The notes: generated by a model not told the origin, from the sequence alone. A stretch of DNA of 64,000 nucleotides from Massariosphaeria phaeospora (GCA_011032825.1 JAADJZ010000003.1:620001-684000); one strand, 5' to 3'; counted from the stretch's first letter, positions 11,138-22,268 are shown. Program-made: numbers and translations.

Positions 11138-12129
11138 ATGAACGCCCCCGATCGGTACGTTCGCGTCTTTTCATTGCAGAGTCTAAGTCTTGGTGTCCTC
11201 GATGAGCATGGTCTTCCCCGCGGCGCCTTGGGTTGCGGGCGCGAGGTGGTTCCGCGAAGGTGGTTGCGCGACGGGAGCGCCACCTCGTGGCAACCACCCA
11301 GCAACGCTCTGCGCGCCTCTCCCCCGCGCGCTTCACCCCCGCGCGCCTCTCCTTCTGCGCCCCTACGCCGCATCTCACGTGCCTGCCGGTGGCCGGGCAA
11401 CGGCTGCCTGTGGTACCCTGTACTATAAAATCTCTTCCCCCCCCCCCTCTCAACCACCAACGACGCCCGGTACCAATACGTCATTTACATGCAATCCCCA
11501 ATCCTATTGTACATCCTTTCCACACAACCATCTACAACGCGTCATTTGCTATTCAAGATGGCAGCATTTGTGGAATCCAATGTTTCCGATCGGCAAGTCG
11601 CCCAGCTCATCGAGGACAACCCCAATGCGAGGCAGCGCTATCGCATGCGGGGCAATCATTTGGTTCGGCATAGTGTATATTCTAACAGAGTACAGATTCG
11701 AGTTGTTCATCCTCGAGGAGAACGAGGAGAAGATCGAGGTCAAGGAGGATACGCGTAAGTGTTCCCTTTGCCCCTCACTCACTTCTCGTGTCGCTCACAC
11801 GATCTCCACTAGGTGTTCCGAGCACAACAATCTTCACCTTCAACAAAGAGGACCACACCCTCGGCAACCTCATCTCTCAGCGTCTGCACAAGTACCCCTA
11901 CATCCTCTTCTCCGCGTACAAGGTCCCCCATCCTCTGTTCGCCATGTTCGAGCTCCGTGTTACCACGGACGGCAGCATCACCCCGCGCGAAGCGGTCACC
12001 AAGTGCTGTGCGGATGTTGTCCGTGACCTCGACGTCCTCCAACAGTCCTTCACGACGGAGTGGCTGGGCAAGCGCATTGTCACCGAGGGCGAAGCCGAGC
12101 GCCAGGCTCGCGACCAGAACCCCAACTAA
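11138..12129 (+). CDS. RPB11: DNA-directed RNA polymerase II subunit RPB11
   Basis: Subunit 11 of RNA polymerase II; it pairs with Rpb3 as the alpha-like heterodimer on which the enzyme assembles in the nucleus. The model has exons 11138-11154, 11696-11754 and 11813-12129, giving 130 aa. Exon 1 encodes MNAPDR, the conserved start of fungal Rpb11, and continues in phase into FELFILEENEEKIEVKEDTR. The core signature DHTLGNLISQRLHKYP...YKVPHP identifies Rpb11 rather than the related AC19 subunit of polymerases I and III. The second intron is ordinary (58 nt), but intron 1 is 541 nt. It contains a TATAAAA at 11424-11430 and a possible alternative first exon at 11558-11592 that joins exon 2 in the same phase. 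The C-terminal tail after FTTEWLGKR is charged and variable. Confidence 0.85.
11424..11592 (+). promoter_or_regulatory. Possible internal promoter and alternative first exon within RPB11 intron 1
   Basis: Inside the 541-nt intron there is TATAAAA (11424-11430), a following polypyrimidine tract, and an ATG at 11558 in good context (CAAGATGG). The reading frame from 11558 ends in GATCG at 11592, followed by GCAAGT, a GC-type splice donor. It would join exon 2 at 11696 in the same phase as the normal exon 1 and replace MNAPDR by MAAFVESNVSDR. Both first exons end in the same GATCG. This is an inference from sequence alone. Confidence 0.35.
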
Positions 12130-14211
12130 GCGTGTCTCGATGGATTTCGGAGTTGATGGTTCTTGATGGAGAGTATCTCGGTCTTACTTTGTTTGGAGGA
12201 CGGACATTTCTTTCCATGACTGCATTCTCTGGAGTTCCAGCGGGGGGCATTGCTTGATCAGGCGGCTTCTCAGGGATTGGGTGTTTGGCGCAGTCTAGGC
12301 TGGGTTGATCATGCATCTCTTCATCAGTGCGAGGTTTACTACCTAGGTCGCATCCTTTAAAGGTCGGCTTGGACGATATGATTTCTGCAAGTTGCAAGGG
12401 TTCGACTCCCAATAGCAAAACTTGACAAACAATTCCTGCTTGACCGTGCCATTTTCGTGATGCTCGTGAGGTTTACGCGTCGCTGGTGCCCCTTCTGACC
12501 CCACTTGCCTGTGCAGAGTTTTCCGCGCAGGCTCTCGCTTCACTCTATGTCGCAGTGCAATTGGCCTCTTCAGTTATGCACCCTTAGGTAGAGGCCTAAG
12601 ACATGGAGGCTTTGAAGCCTATTGCTCTCAACTGTCGCGAGGTTCTGACGGAGCCGGTGGCGGGAGCGCCTCGCCCTGTAGGCGGTTGGCTCCCCGCCGC
12701 CTCTCCTCGAGCCTCTCATGGCGGCTCTGGCCTGCCCGTCACTTTCAACGCGGCCTTGCAAGTCTTCTCCATTCCATGATCCATCACATGGCCTTGTGTT
12801 ACAGATAGCTAGATCAATAGATAGATAGGTCGAGCTGCGTCGCGCGCCCTCACTACGCGCCCCTGGGTCCCCGAAGCCCTTTGGCCTCCCGCGCAGCCAG
12901 CGGCCCCCCGAGTAGCTGTGGGCACCCAAGCCTACACAACCCTCAGTGGTGATCTGACGCGCTTCTCTGGGCCACCGCCCCCTCACTCGCCGCTGTCTGT
13001 ACATTTGCGCATTCTGGGTTTGTGAAAGGAGGCACCCACGGCCTCGACCGCGAGCCGCGACCTTCAGTGAAAGAAAGCCAGCGCCGCAGCCTCGCCAAAA
13101 CTGCCAGAGGCACACTCGGTGGTCAGACTCGGTCGTCTCTCTTGGAGCCGGTCTATACGGGCGGGTCGTTGGTCACTGAAGCCGCTCCGGACCTACGGAC
13201 CTACGGTGCGCAGCTTCTACAACTCCTCCATTACCTATTGCGAGACAAGGCGCGCGGAGATGGCATGGAGCTCTACAACACAGTGCGGTATAGCGCAGTA
13301 CTCTCCACTGGCGCAGAGTGTAGATCGAGGGAGACATCCTTCGGAACTCGGGACTGCCATCCATCTACACTGCGATGTCTGACTTGAGTAGGGAAAGTTA
13401 CATGGATGAGTTGGTTGCATGGAGCATCGCGCTCGTTTCTCGGTCCGAATGTGTTGGACTAGACTCGCTGGGTCGGCTTTCCTACCTGTGTACCAGTATA
13501 CATGCGCCTAGAGTACTGTTGGCCGTATAGTTTTGGAATGGCCGCCTTTGGCACCTTGATGCCGGGCACATCAAAGCCTACCCTACCTTCTTGCAACTAT
13601 CGTCCAACCCCTTTCAAGCGGCGCGCTCGAGTGCTGGCCTCATTCTCTGACTGCTTGTACACTCGATGCACACCCCACACCCCTGGGGCGCGCCCAAAGG
13701 CTGGCCTCGTTCTTCAATGACTTCTCTGCTCGATCCGCAGTCCACAACCCTGGGGCCATGCACCAGCCCGACCTGCTTACGTTGAGCATTCCGATGTCCA
13801 GCAGCCGCAGATGAAATACGGCGGCGATTCAGCCGAAGCTTATTGACTGGAGTCTGGACATATACACTAGTGACTCGTGAGATATCTTGCCCGCCCACAG
13901 GCAGTAGATTCTATGCGTTCGCATGTGTTGATGGAGTAGACGCTCACTCTTCTCGCGGGCGGGCGAGTGCGCAAGGTCGGCCGCCTGATGCTCGCGGTGC
14001 TCAAGTCATTGGCAGGCTTCTGTCGTCCAATTCCAGCGCTCTGCCTGATGACGCTGAGCTCGTCTATACACCGAGTACAATCCCTCTTGCTCTGTGGGCA
14101 GCGCGTGTAGGACTACTCCTTGAGGTACTGCTGCCTCTTGTGAACCGACTGCGCGAAGACTTGCTTCCTTGTAAAGAGGCCCGCCCGGCCCTGCTTGCCC
14201 TTGGGAGACCC
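12130..14211. other. Gene-poor region between RPB11 and the transposon island
   Basis: About 2.1 kb with normal base composition and no ORF that looks like a gene. Open frames of up to 181 codons have no recognisable motif and overlap on both strands. A TTCGACT loop near 12400 resembles a tRNA T arm, but the rest of a cloverleaf is missing. Probably spacer or decayed sequence. Confidence 0.55.
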
Positions 14212-14242
14212 ATCACTGTGAATCGAGTCCGTACTAAATTAG
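14212..14242 (+). repeat. Left copy of the 31-bp inverted repeat bounding the island
   Basis: Begins ATCACTGTGAATCGAGTCC; the partner is at 22269-22299 on the other strand with two mismatches. It lies next to the C-terminal end of a minus-strand transposase relic, so it is probably the terminal inverted repeat of that element family. No clear target-site duplication is visible beside it. Confidence 0.75.
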
Positions 14243-15161
14243 AGGTTTGATTTTAATCACTGTTTTAGTAACGTAGGAGACGGGCGAGTCGCCACCCCAT
14301 GCCAAGACCCCGCCAAAACCACTATGAATTACAGTAATTTTGCAACGAACACAAGAGAGAGCGTAAATATAGCATATTCTAGGCTCTTTAAAGACTCTTA
14401 AGATTGTTCTTACAAGTGCGCGCGTTGTGTCTAGTCTTAGTCTTGCTACAATTACTACATTTGCGTTGGTTGCTCTTATTAGCACGCGCTCTTTTCTTGC
14501 TCTTCTTTTTATTACTACGAGCTTTAAACTCTTAGAGAGCAGCTAGTCGAGCTCTTTTTTTTACTGTAAGAGTTTCTTTTTGCTGTACTTGCTTTCTTTT
14601 GTGTAATTTTTGTTGCGTAAAAGCTTTGTTAGCAGCTTAAAGCTTAGCGTTTTCTTTTTGCGCTAACACTAGCTTATGCGCTATCGCTACTGCGCCTTTA
14701 GCAAAGTATTTAAAGTGCTTAGCTAGACTTGTTAGCGAGCTATTTATATGCCTTGGAATTCTCGCCTTTACAAGCGTTAATTGCGACCTAGGTTCTAAAG
14801 TATTGCTTAGTGTTTTTAACTCTTATAGACCGTCGTTGAGAGTAGGTACTAGTAAAGTATGCAACTATACATTAAGCTTCGATATTACTACTTTTAGGTT
14901 AAATAGAACTAAGCTAGCGCTTTAGAAGCTTCTTAAGATGTTGCTTTTTGTAATAGCCGCGTTAAAAGCGCTTTTAAAGCATAACTAGTAAGAACTTAGT
15001 TTTAGTAATGTAGTTAATTTAGTTGCGCGTTAGATTCTTAGCTTAGCGCTTATACGCTTTCTTTAATAGCGCAAAACACTCTATATCTAGTAGCTGCAAA
15101 AAGTGCAACAAATATAGCAGCATGCAAAAAGTAATAATATTGTTTTCTTTGTAGTACTACT

Positions 15162-15169
15162 AGAAAAGC
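15162..15169. repeat. 8-bp direct repeat AGAAAAGC, left target-site duplication
   Basis: AGAAAAGC immediately precedes the nested element; the same 8 bp follow it at 17392-17399. The relic-1 reading frame crosses the junction correctly if one copy is removed, which supports a duplication made on insertion. Confidence 0.65.
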
Positions 15170-17391
15170 TACGCTAGCGAATAAGTAGAAAGTACTTATT
15201 AATAGATATAAGTTAAGTTATAAGTTTTACAAACTCTAAATTAAAGTTAAGTTAAAGTTAACCTAGCGTAGGTAGAAGTTAGGTTAGAGTAGTTAAAACT
15301 CTAAGTTAAAAGTTAAGTTAGAGTTACCTAAATAGTTAAAAAACTATAATAAATAAATGTAATAAATATAACGTAAACTACTAGTAACCTAGCCAAACTA
15401 GTAACCCGGCCAAAAAACGCTAAGACTACGAATACTAACCTGCTTCTACTATGCTTACACCTACGAACGCGCAATTACGTAAACACAAAAGCAAACTTCT
15501 TTTTGCTTTTAAAGCTTTTAGAGCTAGCAAATTCCGAAGTCTTCGCGCAGCTGCATAGTTTTTTACTATTAATTACCGTCAACTTGCTAAACGCGATAAA
15601 AGAATACTTTTTAGTTTAAAAACTACGTTTACTCTCTGTAAGCTTACAAGCACTAAAAAAGAAACAATTGTCTAATACATTCTTAACTTTAACGCGCGAG
15701 AATTTGCGCTCTTTCTATCTAAGGTAGCTAATATAGCTAATAAACTGCTAGGCGAGCGTAGTAGCAGGCTAGTAAGCAAGAACTAGCCTGCGCGCTTCGT
15801 AACGCGTTTATCTAAGCTCAAAATAGCTTTTAATTGAGCCAAGAATAGGCAGAGAATACTCTAAGAGAATTCAAAGATAATTGGCGCGTAGTTTAAGCTA
15901 GTAGAGAATACTAAAGCTAAGTACGGCGTCTACAACAACGACGTGCACAACTTTAACAAAACTAGCTTCTAAATAGGCGTAATTAGCTTTATGAAAGTCG
16001 TTACAAGCTTTTAAAAACGTACTTAACTTAATCTTATCTAGCTAGGCAATTGAGAGTAGGTAATAGTTATCTAGAGCATTTGCGCCGCAAGGTACGCGAT
16101 TCTGCTGTTTATTATCTACAAAGAGCGCGTTTACATTTTAGCATAGTACAAAAAGAACTTTATACCTAGCAATTAAAAAGCTTTTAGTTTCTAAGAACGG
16201 CTAGACAAACAACGCTTTTAGTTTTAAATAGTTAAAGCACTTTGACGCGCATACAAAAGCGCGTTAGGTAAAAAAGTATTAGCTACTTATTTTAGACGGC
16301 TATAAGAGCTACCAATCTTAGAATTTCAAAAACTATTGCTTTAAAAACAAGATTCTTACGCTTTGCATGCTAGCTTATTTATTTTATATTCTTTAGCTGC
16401 TAGATGTAGTTTGCTTCTTGCTGCTAAAGCTAAAGTACTCTTAACGCGTTTGAGACTTAGCGCGCTAGCGCGTTTTCTATATTAACAAAAAAAGCTTTCT
16501 GCTAGCTTTTAGAAACGCGTTTTTAAAAGTGTTTACAACAAAAAACTACAAAAAAGCTTTTAAAGCTTTAAAGCTAGTTTCTATTAACGCGTAGGTAGTT
16601 CTTAGTTGTTTTAAAGTACAGCTACGTACCTCGCTACTACCTTTCGCACTAGAAACGCCGTAGCAGTTAAAAACTCCAAGCAATACACTCGAATTTAAAT
16701 CGCAATTAAAGCTAGTACGCGATTCTATTACTAGATCGCTTACTTTAGCGCAAAGTAGCTTTTCTTAGCTTGTAAAAAAGCTAAATTAATGCTGCATTAG
16801 AATGCGCTCAAGGACTACTATATTAAAAAGCTTGAAAATTAATTAGCAGAGATAACTAAGCGGAAATTGCGCAAACGAAAGCGGATTTAGCATAGCAGTA
16901 CAATAGAGTATAGTAACAGATTAGCGCAAGTAGCTACTAAAGCGTTTACAGCGCCTTAGCTATTAAAAAAAGCACGTAGTAAAAAGAGTTAAGAAAAGGC
17001 ACAACTAGCTCTACGGCGCTGTAAAAACTATAGTAATACAAGGCACAATACTCAAACTTACTAAAAAAATACAGAAAAAGCTTTTAAATCTAAAACTAGC
17101 ACGACGTACGCAGGTTCCTTGTTCGATAGCAATTAATTTAATGTTCTTTGAGATAAGTTGGTTGTGCTAAGCATTTTTAGCTAGGTTACTAGTTTGGCCG
17201 AGTTACTAGTAGTTTACGTTACATAGAAAACTTAATATTAATATAAGTTGTAAAACTCTAAGCTTTAACTACTCTAACTTAACTCTAACTCAAGCTGCTT
17301 AGTAACTAGCGCAAGTTAAAGCTAGAGTTAAGTTAGAGTCTAACGTAAGCTAACTTAACTTTAACTCAACTTCTACCTATTTACTAGCCTA
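15170..17391 (+). mobile_element. Nested pogo-like element 2 with terminal inverted repeats
   Basis: A 2222-bp element inserted into transposase relic 1. The ends are imperfect inverted repeats: left TACGCTAGCGAATAAGTAG, right (complement) TAGGCTAGTAAATAGGTAG. The inverted similarity extends, with RIP changes, over roughly 230 bp into each side, including a matching CGTAAACTACTAGTAAC block at about 15370-15420 and 17178-17225. It encloses transposase relic 2 and is flanked by AGAAAAGC on both sides. An 8-bp duplication is unusual for a Tc1/mariner-pogo element, which normally duplicates TA. Confidence 0.7.
15450..17165 (+). pseudogene. Pogo/Fot1-type transposase relic 2 (inside element 2)
   Basis: Plus-strand frame starting near 15450 (MLTPTNAQLRKHKSK). 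Ordered landmarks, ignoring stops, are a CENP-B-type helix-turn-helix (ETIVxYILNFNAREFALFL, then VSKNxPARFV, about 15660-15815), the start of the DDE domain (YNNDVHNFNKTSF followed by GVISFMKVVTS, about 15930-16020), later DDE blocks to about 16700, and a basic C-terminus with a degraded zinc knuckle near 17020. Stops sit where Gln or Trp is expected, and Asp/Glu to Asn/Lys changes in the catalytic motif fit G-to-A RIP transitions. Not functional. Confidence 0.8.
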
Positions 17392-17399
17392 AGAAAAGC
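17392..17399. repeat. 8-bp direct repeat AGAAAAGC, right target-site duplication
   Basis: Identical to 15162-15169 and directly abuts the right end of element 2. Confidence 0.65.
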
Positions 17400-18754
17400 A
17401 GCGAGTCGTAGCTTTTATAACTATTAATAACAAGTAAGCAACTAGTGCTAATAGTTTTTCTCTTTGTGTGCTTATTAAAGTGCTTTAACTACTAACTATA
17501 AACTAAGCTTATTTGCTATCTAGCTGTTTTTAGAAATAGTTATTACTTAGTTTTGTAGCAAAGAGTTTTCTTTGTACTAAGCAAAAAAGTAGTACTTGCT
17601 TGCAAAGATAACAAATAGTAGAATTGCTTACTCTATTGCGTTAATGCTTTAGATAACTATTGTTTACTCGTAATTACTTTGCTATACTGCTTTTTGCCGT
17701 TTGCAACAGTTGCTAGCTGTTACTACTATTTTAGTTAATATTACGCTTATTATAAACCTAGTTTTGTTGAAATTGTAGGTATTTTTGTTAAAGATGCTAT
17801 GCTTCGCTTTTATATTCTGTACAAGCTAGAACTAAGCTTAAACAATTTTAAAATCTTCGCACAAGACTTTTTTGTAGTTGTACTTTTAATTAAACTTAAC
17901 TTAAAGCGCTAGCTAGCGCTTAACAAAAGTTTTAGCTTAGTTCTAGCTAACTAGATTTTAGTAACGCTTAGCTAGTAAAAGATTAGCTATATCTTTGATA
18001 GTAGCAAGGCGTAGCAGAAATTCTCGCTTACAAAAGTTAAGTATATACTTAACAATTACTTTCTCTTTTGTTTTTAGTAGCTTTATTAAATTAAGCGCGC
18101 AGTTGCGTTAAGAAAGCTTTTTAGCGCGTTAGTTGCTTAACGTTTTTCGTAGTACATTGTAGATAGCAGTAGCGCGTTTAATACTTAAAAACTTGTTTTG
18201 TTAAAGTGCTTGTAGCGCAAGCTAAAGGTTTTTTTTGTTGTAAGTTAATTAAGCTTTTGTACGTAGTAGCATTGTAAATTACAACGCGTTTGTACAATTT
18301 TAGCAAGGTCTTAGTATAAAGTAGCAACTTGCTTGTTCTAGCAACTCGTTTGTTTTCTACGTTAACGTATTCTACTACTAAGCGAGTTAACCTACTAAGT
18401 AGATTAGTTTTTGCTAAAACTACCTACTCTTTTATTAACGTAACATAGTTTAACAACAAAACGCGCAATTGTCTAACACCGAAAGTAGAATTTAGCTTGC
18501 TTTTTCTACTTACAATATATACTAATTTTAAAGCTTCTAGCGCGCTGCTTAGGCGTTTAACGTACTTTTTACAACTTTAACTTGTTAATACTATAGAATT
18601 ACGCATTGCTCTAAAACTCGCTACGCTTAACATAAACTTACTACTACTAAAAAGCAAACAATTGTCTAATACATAACGTAATCTACTACTAAGCAGCTCA
18701 AACTACTAAGTAGCTTAAAACTACTAAGCTTACTACTTTTTCTTTGCACCTACA

Positions 18755-19180
18755 ATGCTTATATCTACAAACGCGTTATTACTTTAACACAAAGAAAAAC
18801 TCTAGCTAGCTTTTAAAACTTTAAAAGCTAGCAAGTTTTAAAGCTATTGCGCTACTGCTGCTACTTTTAATGTTAAACGCTACACTTTTTTTTACTGCAC
18901 TTAAGAACGCGCTTTCTATGCAAAAGCTTTACTTAATAGCTACAAGTATAATAAGCTAAAAGTGTTACGAACAAAGATAATACTAGGTATCGTAGACTAA
19001 GCAACAACGCAGAAAAGTTGTTAGAGCTTGCAAGTTTGCAAAACGAAAGTACAGCAATGCGCGAAGCAGAATTAGGTTAGCAGTTACGTAATAGTAATTA
19101 GTGCGATTAGAGCTTTAGCGAACTAAGTATACTAAGCAGCGAACGCTTAGCTTGCCTAAAGCGCTTAGCAACTAAGTACA
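18755..19180 (+). pseudogene. N-terminal fragment of a third pogo-like transposase
   Basis: From 18755 the frame begins MLISTNALL and aligns by eye with the start of relic 2 (MLTPTNAQL), then reads KASKF...AATFNVKR, a degenerate helix-turn-helix. Recognisable similarity fades by about 19000-19180, where the retroelement part begins. The matching C-terminal end is probably the fragment at 22035-22190. RIP-type stops are frequent. Confidence 0.5.
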
Positions 19181-19689
19181 CTAAGCAAACTAAGTAGAAC
19201 GCTTTTAGCAAGAAATTATAGAACTATATAGATTAGCAGAATTTCTTTTACAGTTTAAATTCTTTGTAGTTAACTTTTCTAAGTACATTTTATACATAGA
19301 TAAAATCTATAGGCAACAGATTGTTACTTTGTTATTCTATTAAAAATAAAAATAAAATTGTTTCTTTTGTTGTTATTAAGCTTTTTGAACATAAAACAAT
19401 TTCTTAGGCGGAATTTCTAAGTCCAATCGTAATTACCTTTAGTAAAAGAACACTTTTAATAACACGTTAACTACTTTAGATTTAGAACTAAAACAATATA
19501 ACAACTTTAGCAAGCTTAAGTAGTAGCAGTGCCGAAGCACTTTAACGCACCGCTAGCGCGATATTAGCAAAGCAAGCTAGTTAAATCGAATCGCTAACTA
19601 AGCAGATTAGCGAACTGTTAGAAATAGTTGCAATTTTGAAGAGTTAAAAAACTAGTAGTGCCGCGAAGGCATTGTCTTTAGAGAAATAT

Positions 19690-21110
19690 AGCAAAAAAAA
19701 GAAAACGTTACAATTATTCTTTACAAACATTAACTTCTACTGCTGTTATTATGCAACAAGCTTTCTAACGAAGTAAAACAAAATTTTTGCAGCTAAAATG
19801 CACATAAAAGACAACGTAGTAGAATAGTTTTAGCTACACGCAGACAACTATGTTAAGTGCAATAGCAAGCAAGAAATAAAGCAAAACACGCAACGCATTT
19901 TTAAAAGTTGAAACTTGTTTAAAAAAGAGCTTTACACTATCTACAAGAAAGTAGATAAAACATAGTAAGCAATAAACAAACTTAAACTACTACAATAGAA
20001 AAAATTAGCAAGCGAATACACAATTAAGTTTAAAAGAATTTAAGCTAAAGTAGACAACGTAAGAGAACGCAGCTTATGCGAGTTCTACTACGCAAAGTTA
20101 AAAAAACATGTAAAAAACAAAATTAGTTAAGACAAAAAACCTAAGGAACTTAAAGAATTAATTAAAACTATAGTACAAATTAACAACTAACTATAGTAGC
20201 AATAGTAGAAACGCAAGTTTACTATCAAACTATACATACGCCTAGTAACTACGACTAAGAAAACCTATTACTATAACCTAATAGATATCGACAGCGTTAA
20301 AAGAATCTAGAACAATAAACTACTACAAAAACTATTTACTAAGAGAAACGCTACTTTAGCAAAGCAGCACCTTTAGAATAAGCTATCTAAAAAAAAACGC
20401 TAGAAGCGTTATAACAACAAAGCATGTTTTTAATGCAGCAAAGTAGAACACTTTTGCAAAAACTGCTTAGAAACACAATAGAAAGTAGCAGGCGCCTAAG
20501 CTACTACTATCGCTATAGTCTAACTACAGCAAGTAGCTACACTATATTCAAAAATCTACGAGAAACTAGAAAACGAATAAGTCGAGGTCGAAAACCTAAT
20601 AGCGAAAAAACTGCTAAACTAGAAAGCAAAGCTTGCTTATCTACAAGAAAAAGAAATTACTAATTAGCTTTAGAATTACGAATGCTAGATGTGCGATAGA
20701 ACTACTTACACTGCCTAGTACTACAACTAATAGTTTAAGAAACTGCAAATTGAGAAACTACAAAAATAGAAAGCTGCAAAAGTAGCAATAGCACAACAGA
20801 AACTAACAGAAAAGAAAATAAAGTTCGCTAATTAAAACAATTACGGAAACTTACTTTAGCACTAGTGCAACAAAAAGAACTGTGTATACTACGCAGACAA
20901 TAGAATTCTCGCTTAGCAACAGCTAAAATTACTATTACACGTTTTACTCAAAAATAGCGAATGTACAGTAACAAAATGTTACGTATATAATTACAACAAC
21001 TAGTTTAAAAACTATAGCAGCAGCCGCAAATAGGCGTAGTGTTATAATAAGAAATGTCAAACACACTAGTTTTGCAAGCATATTACAGAATAGTAGCCTA
21101 TAGGTTCAAA
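19690..21110 (+). pseudogene. Retroelement gag relic with two zinc knuckles (Ty3/gypsy-like)
   Basis: A plus-strand frame interrupted by RIP-type stops shows a gag-like capsid region (KRIFKS-type, FKKELYTIYKKVDK, ASEYTIKFKRI, about 19870-20060). It is followed by CxxCxxxxHxxxxC at 20425-20466, and in the same frame by a second 14-residue knuckle at 20683-20724. In the second knuckle the His and last Cys codons are both TAC, as expected from C-to-T or G-to-A change. No protease, reverse transcriptase or LTRs could be identified, so this is a fragment or a non-autonomous element. Confidence 0.6.
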
Positions 21111-21120
21111 GAATAGAAAC

Positions 21121-22034
21121 TAACGTACTTTACGAGTTCGTGCATTACACGAGTTCGTGCATTACTTTTGCCAAGCAAATTATCTAATATTATAACTTTA
21201 ATACTTTCTTTAATAGTAAGCCTATTAGAATAATTTATACACTGTTTTAAAGCTCTAAGCTAGAACTTTAAAATCTACTAAAAATTACCTAAATAGACTA
21301 AGTACTACTAGAGTTTTTAAGGTTTAAAGATAAAAAGCTCGCTTAAGCTCTATACCTAGTATCTAGTAGAATTCTACTATAATAAACTTTTATATTCTAA
21401 AATATTCTTATTTATACTATAAGTTAGAGTTCTAGAAAGTTTTATAGCGTGTAGCTTAAGATTAAAGCTACTAGATAGGTTAGAAAGTAGTTTACTTTTT
21501 CTATACTAGCTAAGTATAAATATCTATTTATAACTATTAGAATCTAATATAAAACTACTTAATAATTTAGTACTTAGTATAATTATACTATACAAGCTTT
21601 AAAAAAGTAGTAATATCTATAGTTATAATAGTACTAATACTTTATACTTAGTAGGTTTTATATATAAGCTTTAATTCTATCTAATAGCTTTAATCCTAAG
21701 CTATATACTATATAACTTTCTAGAACTCTAACTTATAGTATAAATAAAAGTATTTTAGAATATAAAAGTTTATTATAGTAGAATTCTACTAGATACTAGG
21801 TATAGAGCTTAAGCGAGCTTTTTATCTTTAAACTTTAAAAACTCTAGTAGTACTTAGCCTATTTAGGTAATTTTTAGTAGATTTTAAAGTTCTAGCTTAG
21901 GGCTTTAAAACAGTGTATAAATTATTCTAATAGGCCTACTATTAAAGAAAGTATTAAGGTTATAATATTAGATAATTTGCTTGGCAAAAGTGTTCCGCGA
22001 ACTCGTGTGGCTCGACTACCCGTGAGGTACGTTA
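21121..22034. mobile_element. MITE-like element with very long inverted repeats
   Basis: The 914-bp unit is almost a palindrome: a left arm of about 350 bp from 21121 is matched by the complement of the right arm ending at 22034. The termini are TAACGTAC...GTACGTTA, possibly including a TA target duplication. Inner parts of the arms (for example CTTTTGCCAAGCAAATTATC at 21165 and its complement ending at 21990) are nearly identical, while the outer 50 bp differ by transitions. No coding capacity. It could form a very long hairpin. Confidence 0.8.
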
Positions 22035-22190
22035 ATTAAAAAAGAGTCTAACTAGCTTTACGGCGCTTTGGAAACTGCGGCGGAACTAGGCATAACGCGC
22101 GCACGTGCAAGAAAAATACAAAGATATTTTCTAAATCTAATGTAAGCACGAAGTACGTAGGCTTCTTGTTTAATAGCGATGAAATAGAAG
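22035..22190 (+). pseudogene. C-terminal fragment of a pogo-like transposase with zinc knuckle
   Basis: The frame reads a basic stretch followed by FGNCGGTRHNARTCKKN, the same C-terminal zinc knuckle seen in relics 1 and 2 (first Cys replaced by Phe), then a tail KYVGFLFNSDEIEEA ending in a stop. The adjoining DNA 22220-22299 carries CTGGTCA-type subterminal repeats and the right 31-bp inverted repeat, so this is the intact 3' end of an element. It is less mutated than the rest of the island. Confidence 0.65.
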
Positions 22191-22268
22191 AGGCGTAACG
22201 TGAGTTAGTGCTGCCAAGCATTTTTGACCAGCTCGATGATGTGACCAGCTTGATGATGGAATACGTTA

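Larger units (their letters stand above)
14350..18272 (-). pseudogene. Pogo/Fot1-type transposase relic 1, split by a nested element
   Basis: On the minus strand, start codon remnant at 18270-18272. The N-terminal helix-turn-helix and CENP-B-like DNA-binding region is at about 18272-17850. The first half of the DDE domain is at about 17780-17400 (NFNKT, where an NFDET-type motif is expected, then VILTKIVVTASN). The second half is at 15161-14900 (NNIITFCM, HFLQLLD, TRNxINYITKTKF). The C-terminus has a CxxC...H...C zinc knuckle at about 14463-14415. Many codons are TAG or TAA where Gln or Trp is expected, the usual RIP outcome. The two halves are separated by element 2 (15170-17391), and deleting that element with one copy of an 8-bp duplication restores the frame. 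Non-functional. Confidence 0.82.

Noticed and set aside
12380..12425. tRNA-like T loop (GGGTTCGACTCCC)
   Set aside because: The T stem has only three pairs, and no matching acceptor, D or anticodon arms could be found upstream.
13843..14250. 135-codon frame at the left edge of the island
   Set aside because: Runs into the terminal inverted repeat, has no recognisable domain and no splice or promoter support.
20424..20663. 79-codon open frame inside the gag relic
   Set aside because: Out of frame with the zinc-knuckle reading frame; a chance opening in mutated DNA.
21121..22034. CRISPR-like or tandem repeat array
   Set aside because: The repeated sequence is a single inverted pair, not spaced direct repeats, and the genome is eukaryotic.
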